Origin: Flammeovirga agarivorans
GTDB lineage: Bacteria > Bacteroidota > Bacteroidia > Cytophagales > Flammeovirgaceae
Assembly (NCBI RefSeq): GCF_012641475.1
Contig: NZ_JABAIL010000005.1
Location: 434,001-498,000, forward strand
Length of the DNA stretch: 64,000 nt
Direction: 5' to 3'
Shown here: piece after piece, positions 10,413-19,538 of the stretch
Position numbering within the stretch: position 1 is the stretch's first letter
Layout: the number at the start of each line of letters is the position of its first letter
The notes under the pieces: model-generated
What the model saw: the letters and a program-made list of their open reading frames with translations, nothing else
What the model was told of the DNA's origin: nothing
Databases searched by the model: none
Position numbers and translations under genes: made by a program

Positions 10413-12455
10413 TTAAGTTTTCCAGAATCTTAGTAGTGCCATTTCAATCATCAAAAATAATAAAGCAGCAATAAGGAAGTATCTCCATAATGGTTGTGCA
10501 ATATTATCTTCAGTGAAAATCTGCTTAAAGCTATCCGCCTTTATATTGTTGTAAATTTTGATATTCTTGAATTGCCCTAATTTATCTTTCAATTCTGAAT
10601 CAGAATAAGAAGCTAATTGAGATTCTTGTGATGAATAATTGAAAGCGATATATCCAACAAATGAACTGTTATCTGCTGAGACCACCTCGTAGCATCCAGC
10701 TTCCATATCATCATTCGGAAGTTTTAAAGTAAGTACATCGGCATTTACCTTTTGAGTAGGTATTATTTCTAAGTCTCCCTTCTTTAACTTGTAAATACTC
10801 CCTTTTTGAAGGTTATCAAATCGGATACGTAAGCTCTTCTCTCCAAAATTATAAGATAACTGATCAGACTGAGTCTTACTGAGGATAGCCATTCTATACA
10901 TTACCGGTACGAATAGTGCATGACGGCCAAAGTTACTATATGTTGGATCAAGAGGTGTCGAAGCAAAATAATTGCTTTGTAGGGCACTCTCCTGAATTGA
11001 AAGAAAACTTTGACTGTTTTTATAGGATAATAGTGTTCTCACTCCTCTTCCTTTCCATTGAAATATAGGGACACCTTCAGGCATGCTCATATTTCGTACT
11101 CTTTTTTCGAATACATTTGAAAAGAATGGATCTTTTTCCGGAGGAGTAACTGTGCCTATAAACTGGGGCCCTTCTTTTAATTTACTTTTATTGATTAGCG
11201 TACCAAATGCTTTAGTATAGCTATCTATGTCCATATTTAAAGATGGGAAGACGGCTATGTTAGTACCATTTCGTATTGCATTCATAATTACTTCTTGTAA
11301 TGACTCATGAATCACTTGGACATCATCTAACACTAATAAATCTGCTCCATTTGTAGCTGAATAGTCAATGGAGTTTGATTTAAATGTAGTCGCATTTAAA
11401 AACGATTCGCTTTTAAATACGGTAGAAAGATAATTTCTAGGATTGTCCGAGATGATTGCAATATTGATATTCGGTGATACATTAAGTACAAAATGATGTT
11501 CGTTGTCAAAATCTACAGGGTAATCAGAAATATTTACCCTACATCTTTTTGTTCCAGCATCACTAATAGCAAAGGCCATTTCAACAATCTGAGTATCGCC
11601 TCTTTTTAAATTGATGGTGGTATTAGAAGACTGAACATCCTCTACAAATAGAGTTACTTCTCGGTCTTTTACATCTTCGAGTCCTAAATTAGATATTTGT
11701 ACAAAGAGTTTATTGTTCTCTTTCTCTTTAATAAAAGGTTTGTCTAACCATACAGAATCAATTCTTAAATTCTCTACTTTATCAGCCATCAATGGTATAA
11801 GATGGTAAGTTGTAGAAGAATCAAAGTTGATGTTTTCTAAAGTTCCTACTGTAGATTTTTGAAAATCTGAGATCCAAAATACTTGTTTCCCAACAATCAT
11901 TTTTTCTCTGATAAAGGCATCCTGCTCAATTTGGTCTACATCACTTAGACTTCTGGTGAAGTTGGAATAAGATAATCCTATGATTTCTTCTTCAGATCGT
12001 TCTTGGTTCATAAAGTACCTAGAACTACCAGTAAACCGATTATCAAGTACTTGGTACGAATAGCCGACAGGAAAAACTGTAGGTATTTTACGCCCAATAT
12101 CTTTTGCAGCATCAAATAGAGTTTTTCCGTTTCTCTCACTTTGCATACTGTAAGAATTGTCGATGTAGATACTGGCTTTACCGGAATCATTTTTTAATAA
12201 AGTATTACCATTTTCTTTAGGTAGGTATGGACGGGCAAATGCGATGATAGCTAAAAGTATAAATAACATACGAGCTAACATCACTAAGATCTTTTTTAAA
12301 CGATCTTGTGCATTGGACATTTCCTTTACGGTATGTAGAAAGGCTACATTTGTAAACTTAATCTCAGAGGACCTTTGGAAATTAAAAAGATGTATTATCA
12401 GAGGCACTGCAACAAGTGGTAGTGCATATAAAAACATTGGGTTGACGAAGTTCAT
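10413..12455 (-). CDS. BatA-domain membrane protein with VWA-like region
   Basis: A 680-residue inner-membrane protein of the Bacteroidota BatA N-terminal type. The first 80 residues hold two helices (LYALPLVAVPLIIHLF and ILVMLARMLFILLAIIAFA) around the typical HLFNFQRSSEIKFTNVAFL motif. A von Willebrand A-like domain follows, with the metal-site motif DNSYS at 99-103. A long periplasmic beta-rich part follows, and the protein closes with a helix (YFLIAALLFLMIEMALLRF). Relatives occur near MoxR ATPases in stress-tolerance loci, but no MoxR gene is here, so the function is unknown. It is the convergent partner of the sensor gene and divergent from the Skp-like gene. Confidence 0.88.
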   Translation of the reverse strand: MNFVNPMFLYALPLVAVPLIIHLFNFQRSSEIKFTNVAFLHTVKEMSNAQDRLKKILVMLARMLFILLAIIAFARPYLPKENGNTLLKNDSGKASIYIDNSYSMQSERNGKTLFDAAKDIGRKIPTVFPVGYSYQVLDNRFTGSSRYFMNQERSEEEIIGLSYSNFTRSLSDVDQIEQDAFIREKMIVGKQVFWISDFQKSTVGTLENINFDSSTTYHLIPLMADKVENLRIDSVWLDKPFIKEKENNKLFVQISNLGLEDVKDREVTLFVEDVQSSNTTINLKRGDTQIVEMAFAISDAGTKRCRVNISDYPVDFDNEHHFVLNVSPNINIAIISDNPRNYLSTVFKSESFLNATTFKSNSIDYSATNGADLLVLDDVQVIHESLQEVIMNAIRNGTNIAVFPSLNMDIDSYTKAFGTLINKSKLKEGPQFIGTVTPPEKDPFFSNVFEKRVRNMSMPEGVPIFQWKGRGVRTLLSYKNSQSFLSIQESALQSNYFASTPLDPTYSNFGRHALFVPVMYRMAILSKTQSDQLSYNFGEKSLRIRFDNLQKGSIYKLKKGDLEIIPTQKVNADVLTLKLPNDDMEAGCYEVVSADNSSFVGYIAFNYSSQESQLASYSDSELKDKLGQFKNIKIYNNIKADSFKQIFTEDNIAQPLWRYFLIAALLFLMIEMALLRFWKT

Positions 12456-12549
12456 AGAGTAATCTAGAGGTTGCTACGTTTTTACCTATCTAAGTTCAAC
12501 AATTTTATTAAAAAGATACTAGTAAGATACAATGAAAGAATAGGACTTT

Positions 12550-12578
12550 TTACACTTTCGATGATTTAATTATATTTG
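12550..12578 (+). promoter_or_regulatory. Promoter of the Skp/OmpH-like lipoprotein gene
   Basis: TATATTTG at 12571-12578 is an exact -7 match. TTA at 12550-12552 lies 18 nt before it. The predicted leader is about 105 nt. Confidence 0.5.
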
Positions 12579-12688
12579 CAGCGGTGAAATTTCATGTTTG
12601 AAGATATTTGAGAACTTTTTGATGGATATATCTTCAATTGTCGAGTTCATCAAAAATGGATTCATATAAATAAACGGTAATAAATAAA

Positions 12689-13291
12689 GTGAAAAAATTA
12701 TTATTAGCTGTTGGTTTAATTGCGACTATGTTTGCTTGCCAACAACCACAACAACAAGCAGCTCCAGCTTCTGGTTCAACAACTAAAATCGCTTACATCA
12801 ACAACGATACTTTATCAGTTTACTATAAGTTCGGTGAGGATAGCTACAAAGAATTCCAGGCTAAAGTTGAAAAGTCTCAAAAGCAATTGCAATCAAGAGC
12901 AATGAAATTGCAAAAAGAAGCTGAAAGCTTCGAAAAAAGAGCTAGAGCTGGTTTAATGTCACAAAATGACATTCGTAAGAAGCAAGAATCTTTAGCGATC
13001 AAGCAACAAGAGATTCAAATTGCTCAACAATCACAAGCACAAGGTTTAGCCGCTGAGGAGCAAGCTATTCAAGCAGAGGTTAGAAAAAGAGTAAAAGAAT
13101 TTTTAGATCAATATTCTGCAGATAAAAACTATAGTATTGTTCTTGGTTATAGCGATGGTGTTACGTCAACAGTAATTTGGTCAACTCCAAATGTTGAAGA
13201 CATCACTCAAGATGTAATCGACGGTTTGAACAAAATCTACGAGGAAGAGTTAACTTCTCAATCATCTGAAGAAAAAGGATCTTCGAAGTAA
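12689..13291 (+). CDS. Skp/OmpH-family periplasmic chaperone, lipoprotein form
   Basis: A 200-residue OmpH/Skp-type protein that would chaperone outer-membrane proteins in the periplasm. The GTG start at 12689 is required because no ATG precedes the signal MKKLLLAVGLIATMFAC. Cys17 sits in a lipobox-like TMFAC, so the mature protein would be lipidated, followed by a Gln/Ala/Pro-rich linker. Next comes KIAYINNDTLSVYYK, the family's first beta strand. A long helical hairpin rich in Lys, Gln and Glu (about 55-150) follows, then YSIVLGYSDGVTSTVIWSTPNVEDIT, the strand plus helix that close the fold. Classical Skp is soluble, so lipidation is the unusual point. It stands alone, with a terminator after it. 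Confidence 0.85.
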   Translation: MKKLLLAVGLIATMFACQQPQQQAAPASGSTTKIAYINNDTLSVYYKFGEDSYKEFQAKVEKSQKQLQSRAMKLQKEAESFEKRARAGLMSQNDIRKKQESLAIKQQEIQIAQQSQAQGLAAEEQAIQAEVRKRVKEFLDQYSADKNYSIVLGYSDGVTSTVIWSTPNVEDITQDVIDGLNKIYEEELTSQSSEEKGSSK

Positions 13292-13316
13292 TTTTACTTC
13301 ATTAAGATATTAGAAG

Positions 13317-13352
13317 TCCACAATACGATTGATGTGTTGTGGATTTTTTTTT
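13317..13352 (+). terminator. Terminator after the Skp-like gene
   Basis: A 10-bp stem (13317-13326 with 13334-13343, one G-U) is followed by nine Ts. Confidence 0.8.
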
Positions 13353-13419
13353 GTTTCACGAACTTTGGGCCATCAATAAATAAGAGAGTAATCAATTACT
13401 TTCTTTAAAAATTATACTT

Positions 13420-13956
13420 ATGAGTGATAAAAAAGCGACTTTCTTTGAAGGGTTTAAGGACCCTTTTGATATGATCAACAAACTTCGAATTGTATTTTAC
13501 GGTATGGCAAGTATTTCTGTACCTTTTGCATTGGTTTGGTATCTACAAAATAAAGAAGCAGGAAATATTGACCCTTTTTTACCAGCTTTTGGTAATACTG
13601 TAATAGGCGGGGTAACTGCAGTTATATTATTAGTAGCGATTGCTGTTTATTCAAAATATAACAAGCAACTAAAAGAAATTAGAAAAGAGCCTTCATTACC
13701 GTATCGTTTGAGTTTATTGTTAAGAGCTCAGTTTTATAAATTTATACCATTAGCCATTTCACCAATTGTAGTAGCAATATTATATAGATTGACATTGGAG
13801 CCGCTTTTATTTGGTGTTTATATTCTATCTATGGTTTTATTTGCAATGAGTAACCCGTCAGTGCATAACGTTATATCTGACTTAAGATTGAATAAAAATG
13901 ATAAAGAAGTGATGTTAAATAACATTCCTTTTGATCAAACAGATATGAAGTTATAG
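13420..13956 (+). CDS. Small membrane protein of unknown function
   Basis: 178 residues, not recognised. Four hydrophobic helices are visible: about 22-43 (LRIVFYGMASISVPFALVWYL), 61-80 (VIGGVTAVILLVAIAVYS), 110-125 (FIPLAISPIVVAILY) and 127-143 (LEPLLFGVYILSMVLFAM). Both ends are cytoplasmic by charge. The loop SKYNKQLKEIRKEPSLPYRL is basic, and the C-terminal tail has SDLRLNKNDKEVMLNN. It follows the Skp-like gene but is separated from it by a terminator, so it is probably its own unit. Confidence 0.75.
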   Translation: MSDKKATFFEGFKDPFDMINKLRIVFYGMASISVPFALVWYLQNKEAGNIDPFLPAFGNTVIGGVTAVILLVAIAVYSKYNKQLKEIRKEPSLPYRLSLLLRAQFYKFIPLAISPIVVAILYRLTLEPLLFGVYILSMVLFAMSNPSVHNVISDLRLNKNDKEVMLNNIPFDQTDMKL

Positions 13957-13975
13957 GGTAAAATTATAACAAAGT

Positions 13976-14015
13976 AAAAAAGGTCTGTCAATTATTAATA
14001 TTGACAGACCTTTTT
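13976..14015. terminator. Bidirectional terminator between membrane protein gene and uvrA
   Basis: The stem GGTCTGTCAAT/ATTGACAGACC (13982-13992, 14000-14010) is flanked by A- and T-runs. It lies between convergent genes. Confidence 0.8.
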
Positions 14016-14160
14016 CTTTAGTAGGAATGATAATTGAATTGGTTGGTATTTCAAAAGTAGAGCAAATATTTTAATAATGCAAATAAATGCTAGCAAAATC
14101 CAATAAATCAATAGTATATTTGCCAATTCAGTAAAAAAAACGAATAATCATTCATTTATC

Positions 14161-17016
14161 TTATGAATTTTTCATTTCATCTTTAAGAAATTTGGCAGTA
14201 TAACTTTTTTTACTTTTTACTACTTGTTCTGGAGTACCTTCCACTACAATCGTACCACCACTTTTGCCACCTTCAGGTCCAAGATCGATGATATGATCAG
14301 CCACTTTGATAACATCTAAGTTGTGTTCAATAACAAGGACAGTATTGCCTTTATCTACTAACTTATGAAGTACATTCAATAGGTGTTGTATATCTTCAAA
14401 ATGTAAACCTGTTGTTGGTTCATCAAGAATATAGAAAGTTTTACCTGTGTCCTTTTTAGACAGCTCAGTAGCAAGTTTTACTCTTTGTGCTTCACCACCA
14501 GATAACGTAGTTGCATGTTGTCCTAAAGTGATATATCCAAGACCTACCTGCTCTAGAGCAGTGAGCTTTCTTAAAATTTTAGGGTGCGCAGCAAAGAATT
14601 CCATGCCTTGTGATACCGTCATGTTGAGAACATCAGAAATAGACTTTCCTTTGTATCTAATTTCTAGTGTTTCTCTATTGTAGCGTTTTCCTTTACAGTC
14701 TTCGCAATCTACATATACATCAGGAAGGAAATCCATCTCAATGAGTTTCTTACCACCACCTTGGCAAGTTTCACAACGACCACCTTTAACGTTAAAGGAG
14801 AACCTACCAGGCTTATAGCCTCTTATCTTAGATTCAGGCAAGTTGGTAAACAAGGCTCTGATCTCTGTAAACATATCAGTATATGTGGCAGGGTTGGACC
14901 TAGGTGTTCTACCAATTGGAGATTGATCTACTTCAATCACCTTATCGACAAATTCTAAACCGGTAATCTCTTTATATTCTTTAGGAGCCTTTTTAGATTT
15001 ATATATTTTCTGATTTAAAATTGGATATAAAGTATCATGAATTAAGGTTGATTTACCAGATCCGGAAACTCCTGTTACCACTATCATCTTACCCAATGGG
15101 AAGTCTACAGAAACATTTTTAAGGTTGTTACCATTGGCCCCTTTGAGAGATATAGTATTACCATTTCCTGCTCTTCTTTCTTTTGGAACTTCAATATTAA
15201 GTTTTTCACTTAGGAAATCGGCAGTTGTTGATTTTTGTTTTAAAAACTGTTTTGGTGTACCTGCAGCAACTACATTTCCACCGTACATTCCGGCTCTTGG
15301 TCCGATATCGAGAATATAATCAGATGCTAACATCATGTCTTTGTCGTGTTCAACAACAATGACAGAGTTCCCTAAGTCTCTTAAATCTTGAAGAGCTTTT
15401 ATTAATTTTACATTGTCTCTTTGATGTAATCCAATACTAGGTTCATCAAGAATATATAAAACACCCACGAGTTGAGTGCCAATTTGTGTTGCTAACCTGA
15501 TACGTTGGGCTTCCCCTCCTGATAACGTCTTTAATGAACGATTTAATGTAAGATAATCTAGTCCTACATCAATCAGGAAGCCAGTTCTTTTGCGTAATTC
15601 TTTTAGGATTTCACTACCAATCGTTTTTTGTCTTTCAGTCAGTTGATCGTCTACATTACTGATCCATTCTCCGAATGAATTAATATCCATTTCGGCTAAT
15701 TCTGCAATATTTTTATCTGCAATTTTGAAATGTAGCGACTCTTTTCTTAGACGAGCACCGTTACAAGAAGGGCATTTTTTGATGATAGTAAATTCTTCAG
15801 CCCAGTTCTTTACTTTTTCAGAGCTACTTTTTGCATGTCTTTTTAAGAAGGGAATAACACCTTCAAACTGCGTAATCCATGCTTTATCGTACTTAGAATC
15901 TTTTGCACTTAGTACTTCAATTTCTTCATCTGAACCATGTAGAACGACCTCAATAGCTTCATCGCTTAAATCTTTAATTGGCGTAGAAAGTGAAAAACCT
16001 CTTTGTTTGAGGTGCTGCTCTATCATCTTAAAGATATAGATATCACGATATTCACCTAGAGGTACAATACCTCCTGCAGATATACTTTTAGTATCATCTG
16101 GAATGACAGCTTCTTTTGTGATTTCTTCAATTTCGCCAAGACCATTACATGTTTTACATGCTCCATAAGGAGAGTTGAAAGAAAACATGTTTGGAGCAGG
16201 TTCATCATAAGAGATACCTGATTTCGGGTCCATTAAGAACTTTGAGAAGTATTTTACTTGTTCTTTTTGAGGAGCATCAGGGAAATAGCAAAGGATGATT
16301 CCTTTACCCTCTTTCATGGCTGTCTTTACCGATTGAGCAATTCTAAATTTGTCCTTTTCATCTACCTTAACTCGGTCAATAACTACTTCTATATCATGAG
16401 TTTTATAGCGGTCTACTTGCATTTTTGGTACAAGATCCTGGATCTCGCCATCAATTCTTACTTTGCTGTAGCCTTGTTTTCTAAGTTGAACAAACAGCTC
16501 TCTATAATGTCCTTTACGACCTTTGATAACAGGAGCTAAGATCACCATTTTATGACCGTCAAAATGACTCATTAACCACTCAATGATTTGATCTTCAGTT
16601 TGCTTGATCATCTTTTCCCCTGTAACATAAGAAAATGCTTCTGCTGTTCTTGCATAGAGAAGACGTAAGAAATCGTAGATCTCAGTGGTAGTTCCTACTG
16701 TAGATCTAGGGTTTCTAGAAGTGGTTTTCTGTTCAATAGAAATAACAGGACTTAGACCTTCAATTTTATCAACATCAGGACGTTCCATATTTCCAATAAA
16801 AGAACGGGCATAGGCAGAGAAACTTTCCATGTACCTTCTTTGTCCTTCGGCATAAATGGTATCAAAGGCCAAGGATGATTTTCCACTACCAGAAACTCCT
16901 GTAATTACAACAAGGCTGTTTCTTGGAAACTTTAAATCAAAGTTTTTCAGGTTATTTTCTCTTGCACCATAAATGGCGATTTCTTCTTCTACGTAAGCTT
17001 CTGAATGCTGCTTCAA
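14161..17016 (-). CDS. uvrA: Excinuclease ABC subunit A (UvrA)
   Basis: DNA-damage recognition ATPase of nucleotide excision repair, cytoplasmic, acting as a dimer with UvrB. The length of 951 residues is typical. The first Walker A is GVSGSGKSS at 40-48 and the second, near 640, is GVSGSGKST. The zinc sites are CKTC plus CPSC, and the C-terminal finger CETC...CEDC that contacts DNA. Two ABC signatures are present (SGGEAQRIRLATQIG and SGGEAQRVKLATELS), each followed by a Walker B with YILDEP. All key residues are intact. A minus-strand TAAATTTG lies 26 nt upstream of the start. Confidence 0.98.
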   Translation of the reverse strand: MKQHSEAYVEEEIAIYGARENNLKNFDLKFPRNSLVVITGVSGSGKSSLAFDTIYAEGQRRYMESFSAYARSFIGNMERPDVDKIEGLSPVISIEQKTTSRNPRSTVGTTTEIYDFLRLLYARTAEAFSYVTGEKMIKQTEDQIIEWLMSHFDGHKMVILAPVIKGRKGHYRELFVQLRKQGYSKVRIDGEIQDLVPKMQVDRYKTHDIEVVIDRVKVDEKDKFRIAQSVKTAMKEGKGIILCYFPDAPQKEQVKYFSKFLMDPKSGISYDEPAPNMFSFNSPYGACKTCNGLGEIEEITKEAVIPDDTKSISAGGIVPLGEYRDIYIFKMIEQHLKQRGFSLSTPIKDLSDEAIEVVLHGSDEEIEVLSAKDSKYDKAWITQFEGVIPFLKRHAKSSSEKVKNWAEEFTIIKKCPSCNGARLRKESLHFKIADKNIAELAEMDINSFGEWISNVDDQLTERQKTIGSEILKELRKRTGFLIDVGLDYLTLNRSLKTLSGGEAQRIRLATQIGTQLVGVLYILDEPSIGLHQRDNVKLIKALQDLRDLGNSVIVVEHDKDMMLASDYILDIGPRAGMYGGNVVAAGTPKQFLKQKSTTADFLSEKLNIEVPKERRAGNGNTISLKGANGNNLKNVSVDFPLGKMIVVTGVSGSGKSTLIHDTLYPILNQKIYKSKKAPKEYKEITGLEFVDKVIEVDQSPIGRTPRSNPATYTDMFTEIRALFTNLPESKIRGYKPGRFSFNVKGGRCETCQGGGKKLIEMDFLPDVYVDCEDCKGKRYNRETLEIRYKGKSISDVLNMTVSQGMEFFAAHPKILRKLTALEQVGLGYITLGQHATTLSGGEAQRVKLATELSKKDTGKTFYILDEPTTGLHFEDIQHLLNVLHKLVDKGNTVLVIEHNLDVIKVADHIIDLGPEGGKSGGTIVVEGTPEQVVKSKKSYTAKFLKDEMKNS

Positions 17017-17041
17017 GGTGGTAGGTATGATGATGAAATTA

Positions 17042-17049
17042 CAAATTTA
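17042..17049 (-). promoter_or_regulatory. Probable -7 box of the uvrA promoter
   Basis: The minus strand reads TAAATTTG, an exact TAnnTTTG match, 26 nt upstream of the uvrA start. The nearest TTG upstream is 24 nt away, longer than usual. Confidence 0.4.
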
Positions 17050-17137
17050 TTAAGCTCTTAGAATAGCTTACTTCAAAATAGTAGAAATTGTTTTGTTTGA
17101 TCAACAATTCTAGGCTTTACTTTAATTTTTTTGAGAA

Positions 17138-17593
17138 TTAGGAGAATTGTTTCTTCATTTTATACTCATCCAACCCTTCTCCAAAACCATCTTTTATTAT
17201 TTCGTAGGTTTTAAAGCCATATCTATTGAATAACTTTTCCATAAGCTGGGTAGTATTGATATTAATATCTAGCCCTTTACCTTCTGCCAGTATTTTATTT
17301 TCAATCTCTTTATAAAAAGTATCTGAAACCGAAAGTAGTTGTGCCGCTCCAATACTTTTACTTTCAAACATAACCCATGGAATACCATGGTGATCTTCTT
17401 TGGTATAATAACCGCCGCACCCGATAATACTACCGTTTTCATTTTCAACTACATAGTAATTTTCATCAGTGTAATTGTCAAGAAAGTCAATTAAATACTC
17501 TTCATCGTTAGGGTCAAAGTACTTTGGGCAGTTAGAATGAAAAATTTCTATAAGTCTTTCTTTATTAGATGGATGGTAGGTTTTAATCTGCAT
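17138..17593 (-). CDS. GNAT-family N-acetyltransferase
   Basis: 151 residues with the layout of a small GNAT enzyme that transfers an acetyl group from acetyl-CoA. The N-terminal strand MQIKTYHPSNKERLIEIFHSN is followed by a strand pair YYVVENENGSIIGCGGYYT, the core beta-4 region. The acetyl-CoA segment after it is degenerate: the usual Q/R-x-x-G-x-G/A loop is not clear. The end, MEKLFNRYGFKTYEII, is the usual GNAT C-terminal FYxKxGF signature. The substrate cannot be read from the sequence. It lies downstream of uvrA's promoter region but in the same orientation, about 120 bp upstream of uvrA, with no terminator between. Confidence 0.8.
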   Translation of the reverse strand: MQIKTYHPSNKERLIEIFHSNCPKYFDPNDEEYLIDFLDNYTDENYYVVENENGSIIGCGGYYTKEDHHGIPWVMFESKSIGAAQLLSVSDTFYKEIENKILAEGKGLDININTTQLMEKLFNRYGFKTYEIIKDGFGEGLDEYKMKKQFS

Positions 17594-17729
17594 GGTTGTA
17601 ATTGATTTCGATTACTAATTCTGGTTCATTATAAAATAAAAAATAGGCACAAGCGAATTTGTATCAATAAAAAATGATAAAACACTTCTTAATATTTTGA
17701 GTAAATGATGAATATCACGCTCAAATTCA

Positions 17730-17737
17730 TACATTTG
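17730..17737 (+). promoter_or_regulatory. Probable -7 box of the pruA promoter
   Basis: TACATTTG is a full TAnnTTTG match, about 80 nt before the pruA ATG. No good -33 element is seen. Confidence 0.45.
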
Positions 17738-17816
17738 TATCACTTTCAAGTAAACGGTTCCATCACATACGACCGCATACTAAATAAGAATATTCACATA
17801 TCATAAAAATTACATC

Positions 17817-19451
17817 ATGGCAAAAGGATTTTTCAGCGTACCTAAGGCTGTAAACGAACCTATCAAAAGCTATGCGCCGGGTACTCCTGAGCGTGAAGCA
17901 CTACAAGCTACAATTAATGAGATGTCAACGCAAAAGATTGACATTCCAATGTACATTGGCTCTGAGGAAGTTCGTACTAACAATTTAGGTACATGTGTAT
18001 CTCCTCACGATCACCAAAATGTAGTAGGTGAGTATCACAAAGGTGATAAAGACCATGTGACTCAGGCAATCAACGCTGCTTTAGGCGCTAGAGAAGCTTG
18101 GGCTGAAATGTCTTGGGAACACCGTGCATCAATTTTCTTAAAGGCTGCTGATTTATTAGCGGGTCCTTACAGAGCAAAAATTAATGCTGCTACAGTAATC
18201 GGACAATCTAAAACTGCACATCAAGCAGAGATTGATTCAGCATGTGAATTGATCGACTTCTTAAGATTCAATGTAAAATTCATGACAGAGATCTATCAGG
18301 ATCAACCTGAATCAGCTCCTGGCATGTGGAATAGATCAGAATACCGTCCTTTAGAAGGATTTATCTTTGCTTTAACTCCTTTCAACTTTACAGCCATTGC
18401 AGGTAACTTACCAACAGCTCCAGCAATGATGGGTAATACAATCGTTTGGAAACCTTCACACGATCAAATTTACTCTGCCAATGTATTGATGGAAGTATTT
18501 AAAGAAGCAGGTGTACCTGACGGTGTTATCAACTTAGTTTATGTTTCTGGCCCAGACGCTGGTGACGTAATCTTTAATCACCCTGATTTTGCAGGTCTTC
18601 ACTTTACAGGTTCTACAGGTGTATTCCAAGATCTTTGGGCTACTATCGGTAACAACATTGAGAAGTACAAGACTTACCCGCGTATCGTAGGTGAAACAGG
18701 TGGTAAAGACTTTATCTTGGCTCACAAATCTGCTACACCAAAAGGTTTAGCAACAGCGATTACTCGTGGTGCATTTGAATTCCAAGGTCAAAAATGTTCT
18801 GCAGCATCTCGTGTATATGTTCCTAATAACATTTGGGATGAAGTAAAAGGATATATCATTGATGATGCTAATGATATCATCAAAAACCATATGGGTACTC
18901 CACACGATTTCAAAAACTTCTTCACAGCTGTGATCAACGAAAGATCTTTTGATAAGTGTGCAGGTTATATCGAGAGAGCAAAAGAATCTGACATGTGTGA
19001 AATTATCGCAGGTGGTGGATATGACAAGTCGAAAGGTTTCTTCGTAGAGCCAACGATTATCGTTACTAAAGACCCTAACTACGAGTCTATGGTAGAGGAA
19101 ATCTTTGGACCAATCGTTACAATCTATGTTTACGATGCGGAGTATTTCGATGAGGCAATTTACTTAGTAGATAATACTTCTACTTATGCTCTTACAGGTG
19201 CTATTTTCTCACAAGATCGTTATGCGATTGAGTATGCAACGAGAAAATTAGTGAATGCTGCAGGTAACTTCTACATCAATGACAAGCCTACAGGTGCTGT
19301 TGTTGGTCAACAACCTTTTGGCGGTTCTAGAGCATCAGGTACAAATGATAAAGCAGGTTCTGCTATTAACTTAATGCGTTGGACAACTCCAAGAACATTA
19401 AAAGAAACATTTGTTCCTCCAACAGATTACAAGTATCCATTTATGGGATAA
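17817..19451 (+). CDS. pruA: L-glutamate gamma-semialdehyde (1-pyrroline-5-carboxylate) dehydrogenase
   Basis: The second enzyme of proline catabolism: oxidises glutamate semialdehyde to glutamate with NAD+. At 544 residues it matches the stand-alone PruA type with no proline dehydrogenase fused. The catalytic Cys327 lies in GQKCSAASRVYV and the general-base Glu293 in VGETGGKDF. The Rossmann segment HFTGSTGVFQDL and the TPFNFTAIAGNLPTAPAMMGN substrate/NAD segment are typical. The gene is monocistronic, with its own promoter box and terminator. It faces the 5-oxoprolinase operon, which also produces glutamate. No putA/proline dehydrogenase gene is in the window. Confidence 0.97.
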   Translation: MAKGFFSVPKAVNEPIKSYAPGTPEREALQATINEMSTQKIDIPMYIGSEEVRTNNLGTCVSPHDHQNVVGEYHKGDKDHVTQAINAALGAREAWAEMSWEHRASIFLKAADLLAGPYRAKINAATVIGQSKTAHQAEIDSACELIDFLRFNVKFMTEIYQDQPESAPGMWNRSEYRPLEGFIFALTPFNFTAIAGNLPTAPAMMGNTIVWKPSHDQIYSANVLMEVFKEAGVPDGVINLVYVSGPDAGDVIFNHPDFAGLHFTGSTGVFQDLWATIGNNIEKYKTYPRIVGETGGKDFILAHKSATPKGLATAITRGAFEFQGQKCSAASRVYVPNNIWDEVKGYIIDDANDIIKNHMGTPHDFKNFFTAVINERSFDKCAGYIERAKESDMCEIIAGGGYDKSKGFFVEPTIIVTKDPNYESMVEEIFGPIVTIYVYDAEYFDEAIYLVDNTSTYALTGAIFSQDRYAIEYATRKLVNAAGNFYINDKPTGAVVGQQPFGGSRASGTNDKAGSAINLMRWTTPRTLKETFVPPTDYKYPFMG

Positions 19452-19501
19452 TTAAATAAACAATAATTAAAAGTTAGGAATAGCCTTTAGTTATTTATTA
19501 G

Positions 19502-19538
19502 AAGGAGTAGAGTCTTTATCGATTCTACTCCTTTTTTT
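19502..19538 (+). terminator. pruA terminator
   Basis: A 13-bp stem (19502-19514 with 19521-19533, one G-U) runs into a T-tract that overlaps the pxpC stop codon on the other strand. Confidence 0.8.
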
